From positions 1 through 54,552 of the forward strand of contig JACNKN010000051.1 in NCBI GenBank assembly GCA_014382015.1: a DNA stretch of 54,552 nt. Direction: 5' to 3'. The notes under the pieces were generated by a model. The model had not been told where the DNA came from. It saw only the letters and a list, made by a program, of their open reading frames with translations, and did no database searches. The position numbers were made by a program, and so were the translations under genes. This document shows, piece by piece, positions 17,422-26,552 of this stretch (position 1 is its first letter; every line of letters starts with the position of its first letter). The stretch comes from Fidelibacterota bacterium (lineage in GTDB: Bacteria; Fidelibacterota; Marinisomatia; Marinisomatales; TCS55).

Positions 17422-18777
17422 ATGAACCAGCGCATATTACTCATACTTCTTTTCATCGTTTCCTTTGGACAATCCCAAATTGTCTACAAAGTACCGATTC
17501 ATGATACCATTGATTTAGGTCTTCCTCCTTTTATTGAGCGCAGTATTCAGATGGCAGAAGCGGATAGTGCTGCCGCCATCATTTTTGATATTGACACATT
17601 TGGCGGAAGATTGGACGCGGCGACCCAAATAAAAGATGCGATTCTCAGCGCAAAGATTCCAACAATTGCATTTATTAATCGCCGGGCCATTTCTGCTGGT
17701 GCGTTGATTTCATTATCCTGTGAAAAAATATTTATGACCAGTGGTGCAACCATTGGCGCCGCCACCGCTGTAGATATGTCGGGGAAAAAAGGCAGTGAAA
17801 AAGTGATTAGTTATATGCGGGAAGAAATGGCTGCCACCGCAGAGAGCCGAAATCGTAATGTGGATATTGCCAAAGGGATGGTGGATGAGGAATTGTCATT
17901 TACCCATTTGGTTATTGATGGTGATTCTATAGAAGTTCAGGATTTGGAAGGCCGTAAAGAAGGTAAACTAATTACACTCACAACAGAATTAGCGTTGAAA
18001 TACGGCATTGCAAATGAAGAACAAGAAACATTTGATGAATTACTGATCGCACTTGATTTAGAAGATGCAGAAGTAATTAGAACTGATGAAAACTGGTCAG
18101 AGGCATTTGTTCGTTTTTTAACCAATCCGGTTGTGGCATCATTGCTAACCACATTTGGGTTTTTAGGAATTTTATTTGAACTTCAAAGCCCCGGTTGGGG
18201 AATCCCCGGGTCTGTCGGATTGGTTTGCTTAGCATTATCACTGGGTGCGTCTTTCATCGCCCGACTGGCGACTATGACGGATGTCTTAATTATTATTGCA
18301 GGGATTGGGCTTCTCATTTTAGAAATGGTTGTTATCCCAGGATTCGGTGTTGCGGGGATTGGGGGTATTTTGCTGATTTTATGGGGGTTATATGAATTAC
18401 TGTTACCGGATATTCCGATTGGGGCTGAAGTTGAATCTATGGCCTTATGGGGATTAGTCATTGGTATCATTGGCGGGTTAATTGGTTTGGTTCTGCTGTT
18501 TAAATTAATGACCAAAACGGATTTTTGGCAAAAACTGACTTCCCCGGGTGTAGAAGGGGCAGAAGCGGGCTATAGTACATCGGTAGGTTGGGAAGGATTA
18601 GTTGGAATGGAAGGGGAAACACAATCTGATTTAAGGCCTTCCGGTTGGGTGATGACAAATAGTCAACGTGTATTTGTTGTGAGTGAAGGCGATTTTATTG
18701 AAAAAAATTGTAAGGTAAAAATCCTCTCGGTTGATGGAAACCGAGTGGTTGTAAGAAAACTAAACTCAGAGGAGTAA
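17422..18777 (+). CDS. nfeD: NfeD-family membrane serine protease
   Basis: A 451-residue NfeD1b-type protein. It has a signal peptide (about residues 1-18), a ClpP-like serine protease domain with RAISAGALISLSC (nucleophile Ser) and TSGATIGAATAVD, then four or five transmembrane helices (about 225-370), then a C-terminal OB-fold NfeD domain (SVGWEGLVGMEGE to the end). Family members cleave the flotillin-like partner or related membrane proteins. It is three bases upstream of floA, the classic NfeD-SPFH pair. The start ATG follows TTAGGTGA. The 98 bases before it separate it from the divergent acyltransferase unit. Confidence 0.93.
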   Translation: MNQRILLILLFIVSFGQSQIVYKVPIHDTIDLGLPPFIERSIQMAEADSAAAIIFDIDTFGGRLDAATQIKDAILSAKIPTIAFINRRAISAGALISLSCEKIFMTSGATIGAATAVDMSGKKGSEKVISYMREEMAATAESRNRNVDIAKGMVDEELSFTHLVIDGDSIEVQDLEGRKEGKLITLTTELALKYGIANEEQETFDELLIALDLEDAEVIRTDENWSEAFVRFLTNPVVASLLTTFGFLGILFELQSPGWGIPGSVGLVCLALSLGASFIARLATMTDVLIIIAGIGLLILEMVVIPGFGVAGIGGILLILWGLYELLLPDIPIGAEVESMALWGLVIGIIGGLIGLVLLFKLMTKTDFWQKLTSPGVEGAEAGYSTSVGWEGLVGMEGETQSDLRPSGWVMTNSQRVFVVSEGDFIEKNCKVKILSVDGNRVVVRKLNSEE

Positions 18778-18780
18778 ATC

Positions 18781-19782
18781 ATGGATATAGTTGGAATTTT
18801 AATGTTAGCAATGTTAATTATTTTTGTTTTTCTATTATTTTATTTTGTCCCGGTGGGTATGTGGATTCAAGGTGTTGTGAGTTTGGGTATCGGTCGCATT
18901 ACGATTATTGATCTCATCCGTATGCGATTGCGAAAAATCGCACCCCGCCTGATTGTGGATGGTATGATTAATACCCACAAAGCCGGCATTACCAGTGTAA
19001 AAGCTGATATGCTGGAAACACATTTTATGGCAGGTGGTAATGTTGCCAATGTGGTTTTTGCATTAATTGCGTCTGACAAAGCAAATATTCCACTGACATT
19101 TGAGACGGCCACCGCCATTGATTTAGCCGGACGAGATGTAAAAACCGCTGTCGAAACCAGTGTGTATCCAAAAGTAATTGATGCGCCACAGGAAGGGTTT
19201 CTGTCTGCCGTTGCCAAGGATGGTATTGAATTAAAAGCACGAGCCCGCGTAACGGTCCGAACCAACATCCCCGGTTTAGTTGGTGGCGCCACAGATGATA
19301 CCATTATTGCCCGGGTCGGTGAAGGAATTGTCAGCGCTATAGGCTCATCCATGAGCTATGGTGGTGTTCTTGAAAATCCCGATAATATTTCCAAAGCTGT
19401 ATTGCAAAAAGGCTTGGATGCGGGAACGGCCTTTGAAATTTTATCCATCGATATAGCCGATCTGGATGTAGGTAAAAATGTGGGCGCTCAACTTCAGGCC
19501 GACCAGGCAGAAGCGGACCTTCGCGTTGCCCAAGCCAGAGCAGAAACACGTCGCGCCATGGCTGTTGCAGAAGAGCAGGAAATGAAAGCGCGGACACAAG
19601 AAATGCAAGCCAAAGTTGTAGCATCAGAGGCTGAGGTGCCCTTAGCGATGGCTCAGGCTTTTCGTGAAGGGAAATTGGGTGTATTCGATTATGTGAATAT
19701 GCGGAATATTCAAGCCGATACATCCATGCGTGAATCCATTTCCGGTGGATCTAGTGAAAAATTGTCCAAGGATGATGATTAA
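18781..19782 (+). CDS. floA: Flotillin-like protein FloA (SPFH domain)
   Basis: A 333-residue protein with one N-terminal membrane segment (about residues 4-26), an SPFH/PHB domain with the FloA signature [17 protein letters not shown], and a C-terminal coiled coil rich in Ala, Glu, Gln and Arg ([20 protein letters not shown]). FloA organises functional membrane microdomains. It follows nfeD by three bases and abuts the next ATG, so all three genes are one unit. Confidence 0.95.
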   Translation: MDIVGILMLAMLIIFVFLLFYFVPVGMWIQGVVSLGIGRITIIDLIRMRLRKIAPRLIVDGMINTHKAGITSVKADMLETHFMAGGNVANVVFALIASDKANIPLTFETATAIDLAGRDVKTAVETSVYPKVIDAPQEGFLSAVAKDGIELKARARVTVRTNIPGLVGGATDDTIIARVGEGIVSAIGSSMSYGGVLENPDNISKAVLQKGLDAGTAFEILSIDIADLDVGKNVGAQLQADQAEADLRVAQARAETRRAMAVAEEQEMKARTQEMQAKVVASEAEVPLAMAQAFREGKLGVFDYVNMRNIQADTSMRESISGGSSEKLSKDDD

Positions 19783-20265
19783 ATGGAAGGATTGGGTTAT
19801 TGGCTCTTTTTGGCGGTAATGTACCTGCTGTCTGCGCTAATGAAAAAACGCAAGCAGCAGGCTGCCCGCCAAGATAGAGAACCAGAGGAATTGGGGCCTC
19901 AACCGCAAGGATCCCAAAATCCATTTAAATCTGATTTTCTACAAGATTTATTTGGGGATATGAAGGAGTTTGTCAATGAAGCGCAGGAAGATGTTTCAGA
20001 AAAATTCGACGTTAATGAAATCAATGAAGTAGTTGAAGCGCCAGAAACTGCCCATATTCCAGTGGAACAGGATCACGTCGTGTTTGAAGATTTATCTAAC
20101 CCGGATTCGGAACCCCTTCATAAAAAATATCAATTTTGGAAAGAACCAAAACAAAACAGATATTCTTTTATTCCACAATTTAATAATATGAATGATTTGA
20201 AACGGGCTATTGTGATGAAAGAAATATTTGATACACCTAGGGGATTACGTAGAAATATTCGATAA
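19783..20265 (+). CDS. Small membrane-anchored protein of the nfeD-floA unit
   Basis: A 160-residue protein. Residues 3-20 form a membrane anchor (GYWLFLAVMYLLSALM) followed by KKRKQQ. The middle (30-125) is acidic and low in complexity. The end, LKRAIVMKEIFDTPRGLR, matches a short motif (L-R-x-A-I-V-x-x-E-I-L-x-x-P-R/K) seen in other small anchored proteins of unknown function. The ATG directly follows the floA stop. It may be a third partner of the NfeD/FloA system. Confidence in the gene is high; its function is unknown. Confidence 0.8.
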   Translation: MEGLGYWLFLAVMYLLSALMKKRKQQAARQDREPEELGPQPQGSQNPFKSDFLQDLFGDMKEFVNEAQEDVSEKFDVNEINEVVEAPETAHIPVEQDHVVFEDLSNPDSEPLHKKYQFWKEPKQNRYSFIPQFNNMNDLKRAIVMKEIFDTPRGLRRNIR

Positions 20266-20279
20266 AGTTGTTCTCAGAT

Positions 20280-21974
20280 TTATCGTTTTACTCTTAATCC
20301 TTTATCTTCATTGATAAAAATCCAGGCGGCAACTTTTCCAATATTCATGGGATGATCTACATTCCAATACTGAACACCATGATGATGCAATGAACTGGTA
20401 TCTTCTTTTTTTATACTATCAATATAGGAAAGGATTTTTTCAATACGATTTTGCCATATTTTCATATTGTTTTCCCGAAGGTCTACCCATCCGGCATAAG
20501 ACCAGTCATTAATATTATCATCATCCATAGATATTGAATTTCGACCTAATTGTGTAGGGATTTTAACCTCAGGCCCCCGCAATAATCGCTTCCCGTCTGC
20601 TAAAAGAATTGGAATTCCAATAGATATAATCTGGGATCTTAGTTCAAGATTATTTTGAATCATGTTCTCTGCTTGTTCTGATAGTATTTTTGGGCCCCTT
20701 GTCAACACGCACCTTAAATCACCACAAACTTTTTTCAAAATATTGGCTTCATGAAGAATTTTGGATAAGCGGGGCGGACCTAACATTTCGAAAGCAATAC
20801 TTTCAACATTATGTTCTTTTTGAAGGCGCTTCATTTCATCTAGAGCATGGTGTCGCATATACCCCGCACGATACGTCGGGCCCATAATTGAATTATCTAG
20901 TGCATTGAGTATATCATGCCCAGTACTATCGCCTAATATTTCCAAAATAACATTTGATGCAATTTCCTCTGGTGTAACAAATTCCATCTGTCCCGCAGAC
21001 GTAATTGTTTCAAACTCCCCCTGAGAAAAAATTCCATTTTCTCCCGTATCTATAAAAACCGATTTTAGCGTATCATTCAGGGGTTCCCAGGTTTTGTTTG
21101 AAGAATAATTAAATGAAGTGGATAATTCCAATGCATGATCAATTTTGCAATCATAAAGATGAATGGGTTGTCCATGTTTTGATATTTCTCCATACTGAAT
21201 CCCTTTCCAGGCAATAGCGGCAGCGGGTTTGATTTCTTTCACAATGGGGCCATCGGGCGTACGGCCCATAAGAAACAAAAGCATAGTATGCGCCCCGGCT
21301 AATGAGGATTTACTTAACAAAACACGGGAAGGTTTCTCTTCGCTGTGGGTGTATGGAATATTCAAACCCATTCCACCAGTACCGGTGGTTCCAATTTTGA
21401 TATATACTCCCGTACCATTCTCTACCATACTGGAATGTAAAATTTGGATATGCCGAATAATTTGAGGTGTATAAAGTGTTGTAAGCATTTTTTCTACTTC
21501 AGAAAACAGTTTGTCTTTCGATCCAGATTCAGATTCCATCTCCTTTTTTAAATTGTAGTATCCATTATATAAATCTTGATAGGCTAAAGCAGTTGCTGTA
21601 TTAACCGTGTCTATAATAATATGAGGTTTATTTCTGGCGATAACTTGATTCAAAAATGAGGCATCTAATTTGTCTGTATTAAATGATTCCATAGTGTCTT
21701 GCATCAATTGCTTACGCTGATCTGGGTTTTCCAGCAATTCGGTTCGGGACAAATCCTTTTGGCTTTCCCGAACAAATATATTCCCCCATTCTGGTGTATA
21801 AGAAATATTGGGGAATTCGTTTTTCATTAATTGACAAGCTTCTAAAGCTTCAGATTTTTTGAGGGACAGGATAATAACTTCTTTTGGTTTATATACTGCT
21901 AGTTTTCGGAGAATTGCTGTTCCAACCAGTCCCCAACCGCCCAAAATTAGAACACGCCTTTTTTTAATATCCAT
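20280..21974 (-). CDS. Large Rossmann-fold (SDR/epimerase-like) protein of the 2-oxoacid operon
   Basis: A 564-residue protein. The N-terminus has a dinucleotide-binding GGWGLVGTAILRKL, as in extended SDR/epimerases. The middle has GTTGTGGMGLNIPYTHSEEKPSR and a following Ser/Leu-rich helix. The last 200 residues match nothing I know. It is about twice the length of a normal SDR. The ATG at 21974 has AAAGGTG six bases upstream; a GTG at 21983 is also possible. It overlaps ptb by 11 bases and is the last gene of the operon that oxidises 2-oxoacids. A dehydrogenase role on an acyl or hydroxyacyl intermediate is plausible but is inference. Confidence 0.78.
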   Translation of the reverse strand: MDIKKRRVLILGGWGLVGTAILRKLAVYKPKEVIILSLKKSEALEACQLMKNEFPNISYTPEWGNIFVRESQKDLSRTELLENPDQRKQLMQDTMESFNTDKLDASFLNQVIARNKPHIIIDTVNTATALAYQDLYNGYYNLKKEMESESGSKDKLFSEVEKMLTTLYTPQIIRHIQILHSSMVENGTGVYIKIGTTGTGGMGLNIPYTHSEEKPSRVLLSKSSLAGAHTMLLFLMGRTPDGPIVKEIKPAAAIAWKGIQYGEISKHGQPIHLYDCKIDHALELSTSFNYSSNKTWEPLNDTLKSVFIDTGENGIFSQGEFETITSAGQMEFVTPEEIASNVILEILGDSTGHDILNALDNSIMGPTYRAGYMRHHALDEMKRLQKEHNVESIAFEMLGPPRLSKILHEANILKKVCGDLRCVLTRGPKILSEQAENMIQNNLELRSQIISIGIPILLADGKRLLRGPEVKIPTQLGRNSISMDDDNINDWSYAGWVDLRENNMKIWQNRIEKILSYIDSIKKEDTSSLHHHGVQYWNVDHPMNIGKVAAWIFINEDKGLRVKR

Positions 21975-22806
21975 TTTGAACACCTTTCAGCGCTAGGATT
22001 CCCAACGCAATTGAATTAAGTTTTGTTTTTATTGAATCAGATCGAGAGAGTAAAATAATGGGACATTTAGACCCGAGAATGATACCGGCTCCATTGACTT
22101 TTCCTAAGATCATGAGGCTTTTCACCGTAAAATTAATTGTTGATATATTGGGCCCGATGAAAATATCTATTTTACCTGCAATCTCTGTTTGAATTCCCTT
22201 TGCTTGAGCTGCTTTTTCAGAAAATGCCACATCCAACGCCATAGGGCCTTCTACATTTATTCTCACGTCTGTCGCGTATTTTTCTGCCATTGATTCTGCT
22301 AATATTGTTTCTGGTATTTTATCCACCACTTTTTCTATAAGAGATAAAAAGGCAATATTGGGTTTTTCAATTTGGAGTGCCTTAGCGAAATCCACTGCAT
22401 TTTCCAGAATAGTTTCCATGATAGACTCGCTTAATTTTATGTTGACGCCCCCGTCTGTCATGAGCATCAGTCGATCATAATATGAAGATTCTAATACAGC
22501 AACATGGCTCAGGTTTTGATTTGCAATTAACCCATTATTTTTATCCATGACGGCCTGTAAAAGGATAGATGTTTCCACATCTCCTTTCATGATGAAATCT
22601 GCTTTTTTGTTTACCACGGCTAATACAGCATTTTTAGAAGCTACTTCCAGATTTTCATTTTTAAATATAATTTGTTTTATCCACCCTCTTTTATTCGCTT
22701 CATCCATCGTTTGATATATATAATCCTGAACTGGATTCACCACCGCTAACCGAACAGGAGGTAACCCATCAATAGCCTTGTAGATTTCATCAAATGACCG
22801 AATCAT
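21964..22806 (-). CDS. ptb: Phosphate butyryltransferase (Ptb family)
   Basis: A 280-residue protein of the phosphate acetyl/butyryl transferase family. Visible blocks are ADFIMKGDVETS, LMLMTDGGVNI, EGPMALDVAFS and the C-terminal GAGIILGSKCPIILLSRSDS. The enzyme converts acyl-CoA and phosphate to acyl phosphate and CoA. The ATG overlaps the butyrate kinase stop (ATGA), and the two together make ATP from butyryl-, isobutyryl- or isovaleryl-CoA. The length (about 280-300) and the kinase partner favour Ptb over acetate-specific Pta. Confidence 0.9.
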   Translation of the reverse strand: MIRSFDEIYKAIDGLPPVRLAVVNPVQDYIYQTMDEANKRGWIKQIIFKNENLEVASKNAVLAVVNKKADFIMKGDVETSILLQAVMDKNNGLIANQNLSHVAVLESSYYDRLMLMTDGGVNIKLSESIMETILENAVDFAKALQIEKPNIAFLSLIEKVVDKIPETILAESMAEKYATDVRINVEGPMALDVAFSEKAAQAKGIQTEIAGKIDIFIGPNISTINFTVKSLMILGKVNGAGIILGSKCPIILLSRSDSIKTKLNSIALGILALKGVQNGY

Positions 22807-23837
22807 ACATAGTCCTTTGCTGTTATCTCTCCCGTAAGAATCTGATAGACGCCTTTTGCAAGCGCTTCCAATTCAAAACTTCCCGGATATATAAAATGTG
22901 TTTCAATAAACAAGAGTCCTTGGGTGAGCTTTTGAATAAATGATTTGGATTGAACCAATCCACCCGTAAGAATCAACCCATTCACATTTCCGCATAGAGA
23001 AGCAAACATGGCGCCTATTTCCTTTTGGATTTGGTAAATCATCGCATTATAAATCAATTCAAATTGTCCATTACTCAGGTTTTTTTCCACAACACGAAGA
23101 TCATTTGTTCCTAAATATCCTTTTAAACCACTTTCTTTTGTTAGACGATTTATCAGGTCTTCTTTTTGTATTTTCTCTTCATAAATTAAATGTAGTATTC
23201 CGAACAATGGCAACGCGCCTGCCCGTTCAACCGAAAAAGGCCCCATCCCCAAAAGTGCATCATTTACATCTAAAATGGTTCCATTTTTAACAGCTGCAAT
23301 TGAAAATCCGCTGCCTAAGTGTGCAGCCACAAAGGAAGAGTTTTTTATATTTATTTCTAAATCGTCTGCCGCTTTTTGTGCACAGTATTTTATATTTAAA
23401 GCGTGGCTTCTGCTTTTCCGCTCAATGCCGGGTACACCGGACACTTTGGCGATTTTTATCATTTCATCTGTTGTGACAGGATCAACGATATATGTTGGCA
23501 CAGGCCATTTTTCAGAAAGCCTGTTTGCCATGAGTGCACCCAAATTAGAAGCATGGTTGGCATAGGAGCCTTTTTGATACGCCTCGAGAATTAATTCATT
23601 TATAGAGTAAACACCACCGGGGAGAGGTTTTAATGGCCCACCCCGGACACCCATGGCATCAACTTTATTTACTTTAGTTAAAAATGAGCCTATTGCAGTA
23701 AGGCGAAAGTCTAATTGTTCAACGACATTTTCGAGTAAATCTTGAACTTGGTGATTAATAATCTTCCGGAACTTTTCTGACTGGTTTTCAAAAAGGCCAA
23801 TCTCTGTTGAAGTTGCACCCGGATTAATGGTTAGTAT
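22803..23837 (-). CDS. buk: Butyrate kinase (acetokinase family), unusual start
   Basis: Butyrate kinases are about 355 residues. The first standard start here, ATG at 23654, would give only 283 and lose the first ATP-binding strand. The frame stays open upstream and encodes FILTINPGATSTEIGLFEN, the expected N-terminus. No ATG, GTG or TTG precedes it in frame; ATA at 23837 is the best candidate (344 residues), with AGAGG 12 bases before it. A one-base frameshift from the ATG at about 23859 is the other option. Other motifs are MGVRGGPLKPL, AHLGSGFSI and LTGGLVQS. The usual NPGSTSTK reads NPGATSTE. It makes ATP from acyl phosphate. Confidence 0.85.
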   Translation of the reverse strand: MLTINPGATSTEIGLFENQSEKFRKIINHQVQDLLENVVEQLDFRLTAIGSFLTKVNKVDAMGVRGGPLKPLPGGVYSINELILEAYQKGSYANHASNLGALMANRLSEKWPVPTYIVDPVTTDEMIKIAKVSGVPGIERKSRSHALNIKYCAQKAADDLEINIKNSSFVAAHLGSGFSIAAVKNGTILDVNDALLGMGPFSVERAGALPLFGILHLIYEEKIQKEDLINRLTKESGLKGYLGTNDLRVVEKNLSNGQFELIYNAMIYQIQKEIGAMFASLCGNVNGLILTGGLVQSKSFIQKLTQGLLFIETHFIYPGSFELEALAKGVYQILTGEITAKDYV

Positions 23838-23854
23838 AAAGAACGCAGGCCTCT

Positions 23855-24106
23855 TTAACTTTCATGAAATGAAGACATGATTCCTTGGGTACAAAAACCA
23901 CTGGCCCGACATTCCGCCAATTTGGCTTTCAAATGGTTGTAATGCTCCACTTCCATTTCAGCTAATTCCAGCAAGAATAGTTTCATTTTTTTATCAGCCA
24001 TGCGGTTGGCCACATCTTCATAATAATGTGCCGCTTTTTGCTCCTCTGCCATAGCAAAGGAAAGAATTTCTTCAACAGAAGCAAATTTATTTGGTTTTGG
24101 TTTCAT
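23855..24106 (-). CDS. Small ferritin-like (half-rubrerythrin) protein
   Basis: An 83-residue, two-helix protein with iron-ligand patterns AEEQKAAHYYEDVA and LELAEMEVEHYNHL (E...Y and ExxH), as in rubrerythrin and encapsulated-ferritin-like proteins. It is half the length of a four-helix ferritin domain, so it would need to dimerise to build a di-iron site. Two cysteines lie in the tail (CRASGFC). It sits inside the 2-oxoacid oxidoreductase operon, nine bases after the gamma gene and before butyrate kinase. It may protect the oxygen-sensitive enzyme. That role is inference. Confidence 0.82.
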   Translation of the reverse strand: MKPKPNKFASVEEILSFAMAEEQKAAHYYEDVANRMADKKMKLFLLELAEMEVEHYNHLKAKLAECRASGFCTQGIMSSFHES

Positions 24107-24115
24107 TATTCCCCC

Positions 24116-24667
24116 TTACATTATTGTCGGTTGAGTAGCCAGTTCCATACCCCTTTCTAATGCTTGTTGATTAATTGGGATAAGATGATGGTGCCGTCCT
24201 GGCAGGACTTTAGTTAACGCTTTTAAAATAGATTCAATTTTTAATACAGGGTTTAATCCCAAATAAGTACCTAAAATAATCATATTCATTACCCGCTTAA
24301 TATTCAGTTTTACCGCTTCCTTATTGGCTGGAATGTCCAAAATGGTGATATCACTTCGAGTGGGAGGTGTAAGTATATTGTTGGATTCATATATGATTTG
24401 CCCGCCCGGTTTAACTTTTGATTCAAATTTTGCCATGGACGGTTGGTTTAGAATAATGGCTGTATCAAAAGAATTAATGATAGGAGAACTGATCTTTTCA
24501 TCATTTAATATAACGGTGCAATTAGCGGTGCCGCCCCGCATCTCCGGCCCATAGCTTGGCATCCATGATACATCTTTATTTTCCACCATTCCCCCATAGG
24601 CTAACGTCATACCCATGGATAAAACACCTTGTCCGCCAAATCCAGCTATGACAATTTCCTGTTTCAC
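24116..24667 (-). CDS. 2-oxoacid:ferredoxin oxidoreductase, gamma subunit
   Basis: A 183-residue gamma-domain protein with IVIAGFGGQGVLSMG at the N-terminus and PSYGPEMRGGTANCTV, both hallmarks of this subunit, which shapes the CoA-dependent active site. The ATG overlaps the beta-gene stop by four bases. It is the fourth subunit of a complete set (delta, alpha, beta, gamma in that order), which is the KorDABC/VOR type of arrangement rather than a single-chain pyruvate enzyme. Confidence 0.93.
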   Translation of the reverse strand: MKQEIVIAGFGGQGVLSMGMTLAYGGMVENKDVSWMPSYGPEMRGGTANCTVILNDEKISSPIINSFDTAIILNQPSMAKFESKVKPGGQIIYESNNILTPPTRSDITILDIPANKEAVKLNIKRVMNMIILGTYLGLNPVLKIESILKALTKVLPGRHHHLIPINQQALERGMELATQPTIM

Positions 24668-25458
24668 GCTATTTTCTCCGGCACTTTAATATCTCCGAGA
24701 GGATAGGTGCCCAGCATATTATCGTCCAGCCATTTGTTCGATTGAAGAGGGGTCATTTTCCAACCTGATGGGCAATTACTTACAACTTCAATAAAGCTGA
24801 CGCCACCCTTGCCGTCTATTTGGTTTTTGAATCCCCGTAAGAGGGCTTTCTTTGTTTTCCGAACTGTTTTTGCAGAATTCACTGCTTGCCGTGTTACATA
24901 ATAAGCCCCAGGAAGAATGGCAATCATTTCTGCAATATTTAAGGGATGTCCATGTATGGATAAGTCACGGCCAGTAGGAGTTGTAGAAGTCACGGATCCT
25001 TTCAGGGTTGTTGGAGCCATTTGTCCGCCGGTCATTCCATAAATCCCGTTATTGACAAATATCATGACAATATTTTCTCCCCGGTTTATGGTATGAATGG
25101 TTTCCGCTGTGCCAATAGCCGCTAAGTCACCGTCTCCTTGGTAAGAATAAATAATTTTGTCAGGAAGGACCCGTTTGATTCCGGTCGCTACGGCCGTGGC
25201 TCGTCCATGGGCGGCCTCCTGCATATCAACATCCATATAATTATATGAAAAAACCGAACACCCTACCGGTGCCACACCAATCGTTATATCTTGAATATTC
25301 AACTCTTGAACAACTTCCATGATCAAACGGTGAACGACTGAATGACCGCACCCTGGACAATAATGCATTGGAACATCAATTAGCGTATCGGGACGATCCC
25401 AAACGATATCCATTTTATCCAAATGTTCACATTGTACGGATTGGATGGATTTTGACAT
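24664..25458 (-). CDS. 2-oxoacid:ferredoxin oxidoreductase, beta subunit (TPP-binding)
   Basis: A 264-residue subunit. The cysteine-containing MHYCPGCGHSVVHRL is the start typical of the family. The TPP/Mg motif is GDGDLAAIGTAETIH and FVNNGIYGMTGGQMAPTT. TTPTGRDLSIHGHPLN follows. It binds thiamine diphosphate and performs the oxidative decarboxylation, passing electrons to ferredoxin. Its start overlaps the alpha stop by one base (TAATG). It lacks its own 4Fe-4S motif, which agrees with a separate delta ferredoxin subunit in the operon. Confidence 0.94.
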   Translation of the reverse strand: MSKSIQSVQCEHLDKMDIVWDRPDTLIDVPMHYCPGCGHSVVHRLIMEVVQELNIQDITIGVAPVGCSVFSYNYMDVDMQEAAHGRATAVATGIKRVLPDKIIYSYQGDGDLAAIGTAETIHTINRGENIVMIFVNNGIYGMTGGQMAPTTLKGSVTSTTPTGRDLSIHGHPLNIAEMIAILPGAYYVTRQAVNSAKTVRKTKKALLRGFKNQIDGKGGVSFIEVVSNCPSGWKMTPLQSNKWLDDNMLGTYPLGDIKVPEKIA

Positions 25459-26552
25459 TAAAATATTTTCTCCATTTGTGGCGCAATTGAAATTGCGCGA
25501 ATTTTTTCAAGAATTTCTTCCGGTTGAGGAATCACACCCCCGGTTCTGCCATAAAAATGTACCGGTACTTTTTCTCCCACCGCAAGACGGACATCTTCTA
25601 CCATTTGTCCTGCATTCATTTCGACAGTTAAAATGGAATCCACTTTTTTGGTAAGTGCTCTTATTTGGCGATAAGGAAAAGGATAAAGAGTAATGGGGCG
25701 GAAAAGGCCGACTTTTAACCCCTCGTCACGGGCTAATTCTAATGCATGATGGGCAATGCGGGAAGAAAGTCCATAGGCTATGAGCAGAATTTCCGCATCG
25801 TCAGTTTTTGTCGCTTCAAAGCGAATTTCCTTATCGCAAATATCTCGATATTTTTCCTGAAGATGATTATTAATAATTTCCATTTTTTCCGGTTCAATAT
25901 GAAGGGTGGTTATGACATGTTGTTTTCCATCCTTTTTTCCTCTAGTGGCCCAGGAAGAATGATCAACTTTATTTTTGACAATATCGTAATCTGGAAAAAC
26001 GACCGGTTCCATCATTTGGCCAAGAGCACCATCTGCAAGGATTAAGACAGGTGTTCGATATTGGTCTGCTAAATCAAATCCTAAATAAGTGAAATTCGCC
26101 ATTTCCTGTACACTGTTTGGTGCCAGGACAATTAAGTTATAATCCCCGTGACCGCCGCCTTTGACAGCTTGAAAATAGTCACTTTGGGCAGGTTGAATAG
26201 TTCCCAATCCAGGACCGCCTCGCTGAACATTTACTAAAAGGCAAGGGAGTTCGGCAGAAGCGATATATGAAATTCCTTCTTGCATGAGGCTGAATCCCGG
26301 TGAAGAAGTACTGGTCATGACCCGTTCCCCACACCCTGCAGCGCCATATACCATATTAATGGCTGCCACCTCGCTTTCGGCCTGAAGAAATACACCGCCA
26401 CGACTATTGAGTTGGGCAGACATATATTCCAATAATTCGGATTGGGGTGTAATGGGGTAGCCAAAATAGGCTTTAACACCGGCACGGATTGCCGCTTCCG
26501 CTATGGCCTCATTTCCCTTCATTAAAATTTTTTCGCTTACACGTTTTTTCAT
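25458..26552 (-). CDS. 2-oxoacid:ferredoxin oxidoreductase, alpha subunit
   Basis: A 364-residue subunit with the pyrimidine-binding domain of TPP enzymes: LMKGNEAIAEAAIRAG, AYFGYPITPQSELLEYM, and TSTSSPGFSLMQEGISY. VQRGGPGLGTIQPAQSDY follows, and a transketolase C-terminal-like domain with VEMNAGQMVEDVRLAVG ends it. The form without a fused gamma domain and the link to ptb and buk fit a branched-chain (2-ketoisovalerate, VOR) or 2-oxoglutarate enzyme. I favour VOR because the products isobutyryl- or isovaleryl-CoA are Ptb/Buk substrates. The start overlaps the delta stop (ATGA). Confidence 0.93.
   Translation of the reverse strand: MKKRVSEKILMKGNEAIAEAAIRAGVKAYFGYPITPQSELLEYMSAQLNSRGGVFLQAESEVAAINMVYGAAGCGERVMTSTSSPGFSLMQEGISYIASAELPCLLVNVQRGGPGLGTIQPAQSDYFQAVKGGGHGDYNLIVLAPNSVQEMANFTYLGFDLADQYRTPVLILADGALGQMMEPVVFPDYDIVKNKVDHSSWATRGKKDGKQHVITTLHIEPEKMEIINNHLQEKYRDICDKEIRFEATKTDDAEILLIAYGLSSRIAHHALELARDEGLKVGLFRPITLYPFPYRQIRALTKKVDSILTVEMNAGQMVEDVRLAVGEKVPVHFYGRTGGVIPQPEEILEKIRAISIAPQMEKIF

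Noticed and set aside
18867-19352. 161-aa ORF antisense to floA
   Set aside because: It lies wholly opposite a well-supported gene, has no start signal and a composition typical of a shadow frame.
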